From: DASUFH01 sp036274645
GTDB lineage: Bacteria; Acidobacteriota; Terriglobia; 20CM-2-55-15
Reading direction: 5' to 3'
Length of the DNA stretch: 7,943 nt
Assembly (NCBI GenBank): GCA_036274645.1
Contig: DASUFH010000200.1
Span: forward strand, 1 to 7,943
In this document: positions 1 to 6,423 of the stretch, in pieces
Position numbering within the stretch: the stretch's first letter is position 1
Layout: every line of letters starts with the position of its first letter
Program-made: the position numbers and the translations under genes
Notes under the pieces: generated by a model
Database searches by the model: none
What the model saw: only the letters and a program-made list of their open reading frames with translations
What the model was told of the DNA's origin: nothing

Positions 1-2768
1 AGGATGCCCGTTGCGAATCCACGGATGTAGAGGTTTCCGTAATTCTCGTAGCGCACACCGAGATTCAGCGTCAGATTCTTCGTGACCTTCCAGTCATCCT
101 TGAAGAATATGGCGTATTCATTCTGAAGCGTGCGGCGCGCCTTCTCGCCATCGCCGATGCTCCAGGTCTCCCAGGTTCCATTCCGGTAATTGTCGATCGA
201 GTTCACCCAGAAGGTCTGGTTCACGCTGGCGACGGATCCCGACAGGAAGTAGAGCAGGTCGGCCGACCGCTCCGCCACGCCACGCAGGCGTCCCAGATGA
301 GTGACGGTGTCGAATCCCGGCATTTCCGGCACGTTCACAATCGACCCGAGATCGCTGACCGTGGCGCTGGTCGCGCCACCCGAAGCCTGCGGAATGACCT
401 GACTGGAAAGCTCATTGGCCCGCGTCAGACGAAGTTCGACGCCCGCGCGCACGGCGTGAGCGCCGCGATTCCAGCTGACTGTGTCCGCAAAGTTATAGAG
501 CGCGCTGCCGGTTTCGCAGTTGATGCTGGACAGACCGGTGCCGTTGAAGCTGAACGCGCCGCCGCCGGCCGGAGTACAGCCGGAAGCCACCGGACCGTTC
601 GCGAAAAAGCCGTTGTTTGCCTGCAGGCCGGCGTTCGAGCCGGAGATACCATACGGAAGCGCGTTATCCCTGAAGTTCATGTAGTTGAACTGATAGCCCG
701 GCGTGGCCGTGGCCTGCGGCAGGAAATAAACCGGCGAAACATCGCCGTTGTTCGGGTCGATCCAGCCATCCACCAGGAACGTCCTCGCAAAGTCCTGGAG
801 CGACTGATCCGGATTGTCCCATGGCGGCAGCTGCGTGGACCGGTTGTAGTTGATACCGAATCGCGCTTCATTGACCAGTGTGGGCGACAGCGTGGTAATC
901 CCGTTCACGGTCAGGACGCGCGGAGTCCTCGCCGAATACCCGTCCACACCGTCCGGCCAGCGCGACTGGAAGAACAGCCGGCTGTTCTGATCGTTCTGGA
1001 AGCTGGTGCTGACGCTGATGCGCGTGTGACTGCCGACGTTATGGTCGATCTTCAGGTTGATGATGCGGTGGTTGACCAGCGACTGATCCAGGCTGGTTCC
1101 AAATCCGAACGTGCCGCCGCGGAACGTGTTCCGGTTGTCGTGCCCGTTCTGCCCACGAACCCAGCTGAACGTCGCCTTGTTCAGACCGTCGACGCCGACC
1201 GTATCCCCTGTGCCCTGCAGCTGGCCGCCAAACCCGGTGCTGCTGATGTCGTTGTTCGCGTGGGGCATGTACGCCAGCAGATGCTGGATGTATCCGCTCC
1301 GGTCCGGAGGCCGGTCAAACAGTTTCCCCGCCAGATCCCACGTCACCCGCATGCCGCCGGGAGCGGAGGGATCGACGAAAGTCGCATGCTGCGACGGATC
1401 CGGCGAAAGTCCGACGCCATACACCGGGTTGTTGTAGTTCGGAACCCAGAAATTCGTCACCGCGCCGCCTGCGCCGTTGTCGGTGCGGGGGATGTACTGT
1501 CCGCAATCGACCGCGGGATCAAACGGAGTGCCGTCAAACTTGATGTTTCCGAAAACGCTGTAACACTTCATGGATCCGGTATACGGCGACGCGACATCGT
1601 TCACCCAGTAGGTCGGCGCAATCGGCAGCGTCGTGCCGTCGGCAGTGATGAACGTCTCAAGTGGCCAGCCTCCGGAGTTGTTTTCACCGGTGGGATTGGC
1701 GCCCGTGAAATTGGTCGCCGGACGATTGTTCGTGGACGGCAGACTGCCCCAGCCATCCCAATACCGGAACACGCCGTTCCGGGCCGGATCCGTCAACACC
1801 GGAACCGAGAGATAGCCTCCATAACCGCCGAACCCGATGGCGCCAGGCCCGCTCGCGGCGCGTTCCCATCGCATCTGGTGGTCCCAGTTCACGAAATAGA
1901 ACGTGTGGTTCTTCCAGATCGGACCACCCACGCTCACGATGTACTGGAACGTCGCGCCAAAGGGCTGCTTCACGCGGTTGGTGCTGGGCCCGAGGGCGTT
2001 GAGCGCGTTCTGCCGGATGTTGTAGTTGATGTTCCACTGAAACTTGTTCGTTCCGGACTTCGTGGTGATCTGCACCTGGCCGTTCCCGCGACCCGATTCC
2101 GCATCCACCGGCGAGAGAATCAACCGGATCTCGCTGATCATGTCGGGATTCAGGATCGTGTTCGACCCCACGCCGCCCGGGCTGAAACCATCGGTCACGC
2201 TCAGACCATCGCGCGTGGTGTTCATCATGTACATCGGCAGGCCGCCCACCGTGTCGAACTCGTGACCCAGCGGACTCGCGCGATAGCCGGGCAGTGTCGT
2301 GATCAGCGCGAGGGGATCGTTGCCCACCAGAGGCAGATTCGCGATCTGCGTCTCGTCCAACGTCACGCCGACCGTCGGCTCCTTCAGCAGCGGATCCGTC
2401 CGGCTCGCATCCACGATCACGTCCGTGCGGACATCTCCAACCTCAAGGACGATATCCACACGCGCCTGATCCGCCATGCGCAGCGTGATTTTATTGATCG
2501 TCACTTTCTTGAAGTTCGGAAACTCCGCCGTGACCGTGTAATTGGTTCCCGGCGCCAGAATGAACGTGTAGACGCCGGAGTCGTTGGTCAGCGTCGACTG
2601 ACCAACTCCCGTGTCCTCGTTCAGGACCTTGACGCTAACACCCGGCAACGCGGCCTTGGTGTTATCGGTAACGATTCCGTTGAGTGTTCCCACGGTGGAC
2701 TGCGCGAACGCGCCCGTGGACAGACCAAGGCATAGCAGCGACACTGCTGCCAAAGCCAGCATGCGCAT
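1..2768 (-). CDS. Oar-like TonB-dependent outer-membrane receptor (partial, C-terminus outside window)
   Basis: This is an outer-membrane beta-barrel receptor, probably importing a large or polymeric substrate with TonB energy; the substrate cannot be told from sequence. I translated all 922 codons and found no stop, so the gene continues past the left edge. Residues 1-22 are a Sec signal peptide (MRMLALAAVSLLCLGLSTGAFA, cut before QS). Residues about 24-110 form a carboxypeptidase-regulatory-like domain (GTLNGIVTDNTKAALPGVSV, later SGVYTFILAPGTNYTV). Residues about 115-243 form the plug, with TVGVTLDETQIANLPLVGND, MISEIRLILSPVDAESGRG and QVQITTKSGTN, all typical of the Oar family. The rest is barrel, rich in Gly, Asn and aromatics, with the family motif DDWKVTKNLTLNLGVRYE near residue 890. 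Family members are usually about 1,000-1,200 residues, so roughly 100-250 are missing. The start at 2768 is preceded by a G7 run 5 nt away; an ATG two codons later (2762) is the alternative. It has its own promoter, so it need not be in an operon with the aspartate kinase upstream. Confidence 0.93.
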   Translation of the reverse strand, partial: MRMLALAAVSLLCLGLSTGAFAQSTVGTLNGIVTDNTKAALPGVSVKVLNEDTGVGQSTLTNDSGVYTFILAPGTNYTVTAEFPNFKKVTINKITLRMADQARVDIVLEVGDVRTDVIVDASRTDPLLKEPTVGVTLDETQIANLPLVGNDPLALITTLPGYRASPLGHEFDTVGGLPMYMMNTTRDGLSVTDGFSPGGVGSNTILNPDMISEIRLILSPVDAESGRGNGQVQITTKSGTNKFQWNINYNIRQNALNALGPSTNRVKQPFGATFQYIVSVGGPIWKNHTFYFVNWDHQMRWERAASGPGAIGFGGYGGYLSVPVLTDPARNGVFRYWDGWGSLPSTNNRPATNFTGANPTGENNSGGWPLETFITADGTTLPIAPTYWVNDVASPYTGSMKCYSVFGNIKFDGTPFDPAVDCGQYIPRTDNGAGGAVTNFWVPNYNNPVYGVGLSPDPSQHATFVDPSAPGGMRVTWDLAGKLFDRPPDRSGYIQHLLAYMPHANNDISSTGFGGQLQGTGDTVGVDGLNKATFSWVRGQNGHDNRNTFRGGTFGFGTSLDQSLVNHRIINLKIDHNVGSHTRISVSTSFQNDQNSRLFFQSRWPDGVDGYSARTPRVLTVNGITTLSPTLVNEARFGINYNRSTQLPPWDNPDQSLQDFARTFLVDGWIDPNNGDVSPVYFLPQATATPGYQFNYMNFRDNALPYGISGSNAGLQANNGFFANGPVASGCTPAGGGAFSFNGTGLSSINCETGSALYNFADTVSWNRGAHAVRAGVELRLTRANELSSQVIPQASGGATSATVSDLGSIVNVPEMPGFDTVTHLGRLRGVAERSADLLYFLSGSVASVNQTFWVNSIDNYRNGTWETWSIGDGEKARRTLQNEYAIFFKDDWKVTKNLTLNLGVRYENYGNLYIRGFATGI

Positions 2769-2890
2769 GGTTTCCCCCCCTATGTAACCAAACGTCAAAT
2801 GTCATTGCCGACTGGTGCGGTCGGCGTGCGACAACTCTTCCGGTTTTCGGGATCCGAACTGCTTTTTATCTAGTTGAGCTTCTTGTTGCG
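2769..2890 (-). other. Long 5' untranslated leader of the receptor with two hairpins
   Basis: If the promoter at 2897-2926 is used, transcription starts near 2890 and leaves about 120 untranslated nucleotides before the receptor's ATG. Two perfect short hairpins lie in it: TTCGG/CCGAA around a 3-nt loop (2846-2858), and GCCGAC/GTCGGC around a 7-nt loop (2807-2825). No known riboswitch class is recognisable, and there is no terminator-like U tract. The leader may affect translation or mRNA stability, but that is inference. Confidence 0.4.
2774..2781 (-). promoter_or_regulatory. Ribosome-binding site made of a G7 homopolymer
   Basis: On the minus strand the sequence AGGGGGGG lies 5 nt (AAACC) before the receptor's ATG at 2768. 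It is the only purine-rich Shine-Dalgarno candidate for this gene and supports the start choice. A seven-base homopolymer at this place is unusual because length changes would alter the spacing and strength of the site. Confidence 0.6.
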
Positions 2891-2896
2891 GGGCGG

Positions 2897-2926
2897 AATA
2901 TAGTGAAGACATTTGGGGATTGTCAA
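2897..2926 (-). promoter_or_regulatory. Sigma70-type promoter of the Oar-like receptor
   Basis: Reading the minus strand, a perfect -35 hexamer TTGACA (2926-2921) is followed after 18 bp by TATATT (2902-2897), one base from the consensus -10. Directly upstream, positions 2927-2948 are AT-rich with an A6 and a T4 tract, resembling an UP element. The whole block is sharply AT-rich against GC-rich surroundings. The likely start is near 2890. It points at the receptor gene and is the best promoter in the window. Confidence 0.75.
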
Positions 2927-2937
2927 CAAAATGTTGA
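2923..2937. promoter_or_regulatory. Inverted repeat over the -35 box, candidate operator
   Basis: TCAACA-AAA-TGTTGA is a perfect 6-bp inverted repeat with a 3-bp spacer that covers four bases of the -35 hexamer of the receptor promoter. An adjacent 8-bp palindrome, TTGATCAA (2934-2941), overlaps its right arm. A dimeric regulator bound here would block RNA polymerase, so a repressor site is the natural reading. No regulator gene is in the window, and a chance palindrome in an AT-rich patch is possible. Confidence 0.4.
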
Positions 2938-2948
2938 TCAATTTTTTA

Positions 2949-3417
2949 GACCCCCTGCCGGCCCTGCGCCGCCTGTCGCGGCGCGCAATGTCAGGCGCGC
3001 GCCCTCACCCCCTTCGACTGCTAATCTGCTAGCTTTACGGTAAATAGAAACCCAACACGCGCGAGACCCTGTGTTTTCGAAGCGCGCACACACAGCGCTG
3101 GCCAATACAGTTAACTCGTTAGCACTTCAGCCGGACTTGAAACTGGAGCGACGCAAGGGCCCCTGAGGGCGCCCCCAGGATCGAATGGTGACCGGTCCTG
3201 ACGGACAGTTCCTGCCCTGGCGCGGCGCCAACTCTTTTTCAAAACGGGCATCACTGTCGAGAAAGCAGTCTTGATGAAGTGGCCAGGAAGAGGCGATCGC
3301 CCACGACGCGCCGAAAATGCTCTGCGCAGCTGCCGCGACTTGTCAGGGAAAGCCCTACAGAGAATTCAACGAAATGCCGGATATCCATAGGGAGGATGGC
3401 CCGACATCGAATCGCGA
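2949..3417. other. Non-coding interval between aspartate kinase and receptor promoter
   Basis: I find no convincing gene, tRNA or known ncRNA here. The open frames are very short, lack codon bias and do not resemble known proteins. What can be seen is a set of GC-rich palindromes: the overlapping hairpins at 2966-3003, an 18-bp palindrome with one mismatched pair at 3162-3179 (CCTG-A-GGGC/GCCC-C-CAGG), GACCGGTC at 3188-3195, TGGCG/CGCCA around 3 nt at about 3217-3229, and GGCGATCGCC at 3292-3301. None is followed on the minus strand by a T run, so no intrinsic terminator of the aspartate kinase can be called; Rho-dependent ending or read-through is possible. Confidence 0.5.
2966..3003. repeat. 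Two overlapping, mutually exclusive GC hairpins
   Basis: GCGCCGC (2966-2972) pairs with GCGGCGC (2978-2984) around a 5-nt loop, while GGCGCGC (2980-2986) pairs with GCGCGCC (2997-3003) around a 10-nt loop. Bases 2980-2984 are shared, so in RNA only one hairpin could form at a time. They lie between the aspartate kinase stop and the receptor promoter. There is no U tract after them on the minus strand, so they are not a classic terminator. Confidence 0.4.
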
Positions 3418-4815
3418 TCAGCCGGCCGCGAGCTCGAAAGCTTCGTGCAGAAGCCGCACGGCGCGAGGGGCGTCCTTCTCATCGACGACGAACGACAGGT
3501 TCAGCTCCGACGACCCCTGCGCAATCATCAGAATATTGATCGCCGCCGCGCCGAGGGTCCCAAACGCGCGAGCGGCCACTCCTGGCGCTCCCTTGATACC
3601 GTCGCCCACCAGCGCGATGATCGCGATGCTGGAGATCGCCGTCACCCGATCGATCCGCCGGCGTTCGATCTCCACCTCGAACTCGCGCTGGAGCGCCTTC
3701 ACTGTCTGTTCTCCTTCACGTTTGCTGATCACCAGCGAGATATGCTGTTCCGACGATCCCTGGGAAAACATGAGCACGCTGATGCGATGGCGCGCGGTCG
3801 TGACGAACACACGACCGGCAACGCCGGGCACACCGATCATTCCCCGCCCTTCCACGGAGACCAGGGTCATCCCGTTGATCGAGGTCACCGTTTTCACGCC
3901 GTAACGGTGCGCCGGCGTCTCGCTGCTGATCAACGTGCCGGGGTCGCCGGGGGCAAAGGTATTCTTGATGAGGATGGGAATATTTTCATCGACCGCCGGC
4001 ATGATCGTCTGCGGATGCAACACTTTGGCTCCGAAATACGACATCTCGCCCGCTTCCTTGTACGACACCCGATCGAGAACCCGGGCGTCGGGCACAATGC
4101 GGGGATCCGCCGTCATGACGCCGCTGACATCGGTCCAGATCTGGATCTCGGCGGCGGAGACACAGCTTCCGATAATGGAGGCCGTGTAATCGGATCCCCC
4201 CCGGCCCAGGGTCGTCGTCACTCCATCGGGAGTGGAACAGATGAAGCCCGTCACGACAGGCGTCACGCCGCTCTTCACCATCGCCACGAGTTTCTTCGAC
4301 CGCCGCCGGGTCTCCAGAAAGTCCACCGGGCTCAGATCCACACTCTCACTCGTAACGATGATCTCCCGCGCATCGACGGACTCGGCGGGAAGACCAATGG
4401 CCGTCAGATACTGCGCAAACAGCGGCGCCATCAACCGTTCACCCGCCGAGCTGATCAGGTCCCGCGAGCGCACGCTCATTTCCCGGAGCAGCGATACGCC
4501 GGTGAAGATCTCCTGGATCTCGCCCCAGGTCCTCATCTGACCTTCCTCGACCGCGCGCGCCGTTTCCGGATCGTCGAAAAGACGGCGAATGGCTTCACGG
4601 TAGCGCTCCCGAATGCCGGTCAGCCTCTCATCGCGGACCGCAGCCTGCCCGCTGACTGCCGCTTCACCCGCCTGCAGGAGCGCATCGGTCACTCCCGCCA
4701 TGGCCGAAACGACCACCATGGGTTTCCGTTCCCGCATCGAATGAACAATGCGGGCAGCCCGATCAATCTGCTCCGCCGCGCCAACTGACGTGCCACCGAA
4801 CTTGATGACCACCAT
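3418..4815 (-). CDS. lysC: Aspartate kinase, monofunctional, two ACT domains
   Basis: This 465-residue cytoplasmic enzyme phosphorylates L-aspartate with ATP to give 4-phospho-L-aspartate, the first step towards lysine, threonine, methionine and diaminopimelate. The kinase domain spans about 1-295: KFGGTSVG (5-12) at the nucleotide site, TTLGRGGSDYTAS (201-213) and SYKEAGEMSYFGAKVLHPQT (251-270) are hallmark motifs. ACT domain 1 (about 316-390) carries SQGSSEQHIS and ACT domain 2 (about 397-465) carries VGDGIKG and AQGSSELNLS. These SSE loops match the aspartate-kinase half of bifunctional ThrA better than E. coli LysC, which suggests threonine feedback; that is inferred from memory of the family. 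There is no homoserine dehydrogenase domain. Length and N-terminus fit the family, so ATG 4815 is kept although no clear Shine-Dalgarno precedes it. No lysine riboswitch or T-box fits in the short leader. The next gene upstream is divergent; the receptor downstream has its own promoter. Confidence 0.97.
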   Translation of the reverse strand: MVVIKFGGTSVGAAEQIDRAARIVHSMRERKPMVVVSAMAGVTDALLQAGEAAVSGQAAVRDERLTGIRERYREAIRRLFDDPETARAVEEGQMRTWGEIQEIFTGVSLLREMSVRSRDLISSAGERLMAPLFAQYLTAIGLPAESVDAREIIVTSESVDLSPVDFLETRRRSKKLVAMVKSGVTPVVTGFICSTPDGVTTTLGRGGSDYTASIIGSCVSAAEIQIWTDVSGVMTADPRIVPDARVLDRVSYKEAGEMSYFGAKVLHPQTIMPAVDENIPILIKNTFAPGDPGTLISSETPAHRYGVKTVTSINGMTLVSVEGRGMIGVPGVAGRVFVTTARHRISVLMFSQGSSEQHISLVISKREGEQTVKALQREFEVEIERRRIDRVTAISSIAIIALVGDGIKGAPGVAARAFGTLGAAAINILMIAQGSSELNLSFVVDEKDAPRAVRLLHEAFELAAG

Positions 4816-4858
4816 GGAAGTCAGGTTACCACGTAGGCAGGCCCCCCCGGCTCCCTGT

Positions 4859-4878
4859 AGGGGCGGTCTATAACCGCC
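4859..4878. repeat. REP-like hairpin between the divergent genes
   Basis: GGCGGT (4862-4867) and ACCGCC (4873-4878) form a perfect 6-bp stem around CTATA, preceded by AGG. The form TAGGGGCGGTCTATAACCGC resembles dispersed intergenic REP-type palindromes that begin with GTAGGGGCG in many genomes; here the right side departs from symmetry after the stem (CCACGCCCT instead of CCCCT). Copy number cannot be judged from one window, so the repeat class is an inference. Confidence 0.4.
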
Positions 4879-4897
4879 ACGCCCTCCTGTCTGTCAC
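4868..4897 (-). promoter_or_regulatory. Weak candidate promoter for aspartate kinase
   Basis: On the minus strand GTGACA (4897-4892) is followed after 18 bp by TTATAG (4873-4868), giving a start near 4861 and a leader of about 46 nt. The -10 lies inside the loop of the hairpin at 4862-4878. The hexamers are imperfect, but this is the best pair I see upstream of the gene. Confidence 0.25.
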
Positions 4898-4917
4898 CTC
4901 ATTGTCCGTTGTCCGGT

Positions 4918-4947
4918 TTGCAGATTTGCCAGCCCCGGTTCTACTAT
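4918..4947 (+). promoter_or_regulatory. Candidate promoter for the binding protein-kinase operon
   Basis: TTGCAG (4918-4923) and TACTAT (4942-4947) are separated by 18 bp, which would start transcription near 4954 with a very short leader before the GTG at 4968. If real, it rules out the TTG at 4902 as the start. The -35 is weak and no Shine-Dalgarno is visible before 4968. Confidence 0.3.
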
Positions 4948-4967
4948 CTGTATGGTCAATTTTTTCA

Positions 4968-6413
4968 GTGAATGCGCTAATTGCCTGTAGTCACAGGCTC
5001 ATCAGTTTCGTCTGCATCGTCAGTATCGTCGCGGTGGGAGCCCCGGCGTCACACGTCAGGGCTGCGTCTTCATTACAGTCCGCGGGCTCGGACAGCGGCT
5101 GCGCCCTGCTTCCCGGCGTGGACGCGCCTATTGGAACTGTCGCGTTAAGCGAGCGCGTGGACCCGGCCAACGCCCCGCATCCCGTGAACGACAGTGAACG
5201 GATGATTTTCCGTCAGTTATACGAAACGCTGGCGCGGGTGGACTGCAACGGAAACGTGATTCCAGGCCTCGCGTCCACGTGGCTCCAGGCGGCGGACACC
5301 GGCGCCTGGACCATCACCCTGCGCGAAGACGCGCGATTCTCCGACGGCGCGACCGTGACGGCGGCCGACGTCGTGGCGAGCTGGACCGTGGACGGCGACG
5401 AAAACCGGCTTCGGCCGGCGGCGCTTCGCCTGATTCGTTCCGCAATGGCTGTCGACGATCGCACGATCGAGGTCTCGCTGGAATCACAGACAGACACGCC
5501 CAGAGCGCTGGCCCACCGAGACCTCGCCATCGCCAAACGAGTCGCCGGTTCGCCCTGGCCGCTCGGAACACGCCGGACCGTGGTCGCGCCAGATTCCGGA
5601 GAAAGGGCTGCGGTGATCACGTTGATCCGGCTTCCCGCGGACCTGGCCTCTCCCGGGGGTGAAGACGGTCTGACGCGCGTCCGTTTCCTGATCGCGCCGG
5701 GCCGGGATGTCCGCGATCTTCTCGACGAAGGGGTGGACCTCGTATTGACGCGGGATTCGACGGCGCTCGATTACGCGGCGACCCTTCCGCAGTTCGTTTC
5801 GATCCCGCTCGCCTGGCAGCGAACCTATGCGCTCGCCGCGCCTTTCCGCAGCCGCGAGGCGCGTCCGCTGACGATGGAAGAGCGCGACGCGCTGGCCCAC
5901 GACGCCGTCCGGGGGGAATCCCGGGGAAGCCAGGAGCCGTCCGGACTCCAGACGCCAGCGGGCTGCGTGTCTCCGAACGCTCCACCTTCATTCGAGTTTC
6001 CCGCTCTGACGCCTCGGGTCGTTTACGACGGAAACGACACCGTAGCGCGCGACCTGGCCGAACGGCTCGTGGGTCTCGTGCGCGCGTCCGGATCCGGCGC
6101 CGCCGCCATGCTCGACGCGCTTCTCCCCGACCGGCCCAACCGCTCCTTTCAGCGGGCCGCCGGACTGACAGGCGCCGCGCTCGCCATGGCGCGGCGCAGC
6201 GGAAACGACGCCGCGTACATCATTACCCTCGATCGCCATTCTCTGGACCCCTGCATGGAAATCCGCGCCTTGACCGGCGCGATGAGCTGGGTGGATCCGC
6301 AAACCATCGTCCCGCTTGTGGACACGAGGCTGCGCGCCATCGCGCGCCGCGGCCACTCCGGCCTGACGCAGGAATGGGATGGCGCCCTCCTGCTCGGAAT
6401 TGCCGAGCCGTGA
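4968..6413 (+). CDS. Family 5 extracellular solute-binding protein (DppA/OppA type), diverged
   Basis: This exported protein of 481 residues belongs to the peptide/nickel-type binding proteins. Residues 1-32 read as a Sec signal peptide: HR, then LISFVCIVSIVAVGAPA, then SHVRA. The family signature is clear at 82-139: RQLYETLARVDCNGNVIPGL, WTITLREDARFSDGATVTA and VTAADVVASW. GVDLVLTRDSTAL (255-267) and the tail (PLVDTRLRAIARRGHSGLT, then DGALLLGIAE) also fit. The centre (about 290-345) is diverged: where the family normally has an FxDxRVRQAL-Y-DR segment, this protein has EERDALAHDAVRG and a Ser/Pro-rich stretch. No ABC permease or ATPase is adjacent; a sensor kinase follows after 10 nt, so a role in ligand sensing is plausible (inference). 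I chose GTG 4968 because codons upstream lack GC3 bias. The frame is open back to TTG 4902, which would add 22 residues and give a lipoprotein-like ALIAC box. Confidence 0.82.
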   Translation: MNALIACSHRLISFVCIVSIVAVGAPASHVRAASSLQSAGSDSGCALLPGVDAPIGTVALSERVDPANAPHPVNDSERMIFRQLYETLARVDCNGNVIPGLASTWLQAADTGAWTITLREDARFSDGATVTAADVVASWTVDGDENRLRPAALRLIRSAMAVDDRTIEVSLESQTDTPRALAHRDLAIAKRVAGSPWPLGTRRTVVAPDSGERAAVITLIRLPADLASPGGEDGLTRVRFLIAPGRDVRDLLDEGVDLVLTRDSTALDYAATLPQFVSIPLAWQRTYALAAPFRSREARPLTMEERDALAHDAVRGESRGSQEPSGLQTPAGCVSPNAPPSFEFPALTPRVVYDGNDTVARDLAERLVGLVRASGSGAAAMLDALLPDRPNRSFQRAAGLTGAALAMARRSGNDAAYIITLDRHSLDPCMEIRALTGAMSWVDPQTIVPLVDTRLRAIARRGHSGLTQEWDGALLLGIAEP

Positions 6414-6416
6414 GGA
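6412..6416 (+). promoter_or_regulatory. Ribosome-binding site of the kinase gene, overlapping the upstream stop
   Basis: GAGGA begins inside the TGA stop of the binding-protein gene (6411-6413) and sits 7 nt before ATG 6424. This supports that start over the in-frame ATG at 6442 and indicates that the two genes are co-transcribed and probably translationally coupled. Confidence 0.7.
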
Positions 6417-6423
6417 CGGATCG

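Noticed and set aside
297..2735. Open frame of 812 codons on the plus strand opposite the receptor gene
   Set aside because: Its product is Arg/Val-rich with no recognisable domain, while the minus strand encodes a full Oar-type receptor with signal peptide, plug and barrel. It is an antisense artefact of GC-rich codon use.
3217..3240. Plus-strand terminator-like hairpin (TGGCG/CGCCA then CTCTTTTTC)
   Set aside because: No plus-strand gene lies upstream of it, the stem is only 5 bp, and the T run is not directly adjacent.
3274..3390. Small plus-strand open frame of 38 codons in the intergenic gap (MKWPGRGDRPRR...)
   Set aside because: No codon bias, no clear ribosome-binding site and no recognisable family; it is expected by chance.
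3445..4788. Open frame of 447 codons on the plus strand opposite aspartate kinase
   Set aside because: The product is His/Arg/Asp-rich without any motif, and the minus strand carries unmistakable aspartate kinase motifs.
4816..4967. Lysine riboswitch or T-box leader before aspartate kinase
   Set aside because: The space is too short for a lysine riboswitch, and neither conserved riboswitch cores nor a terminator with a U tract is visible.
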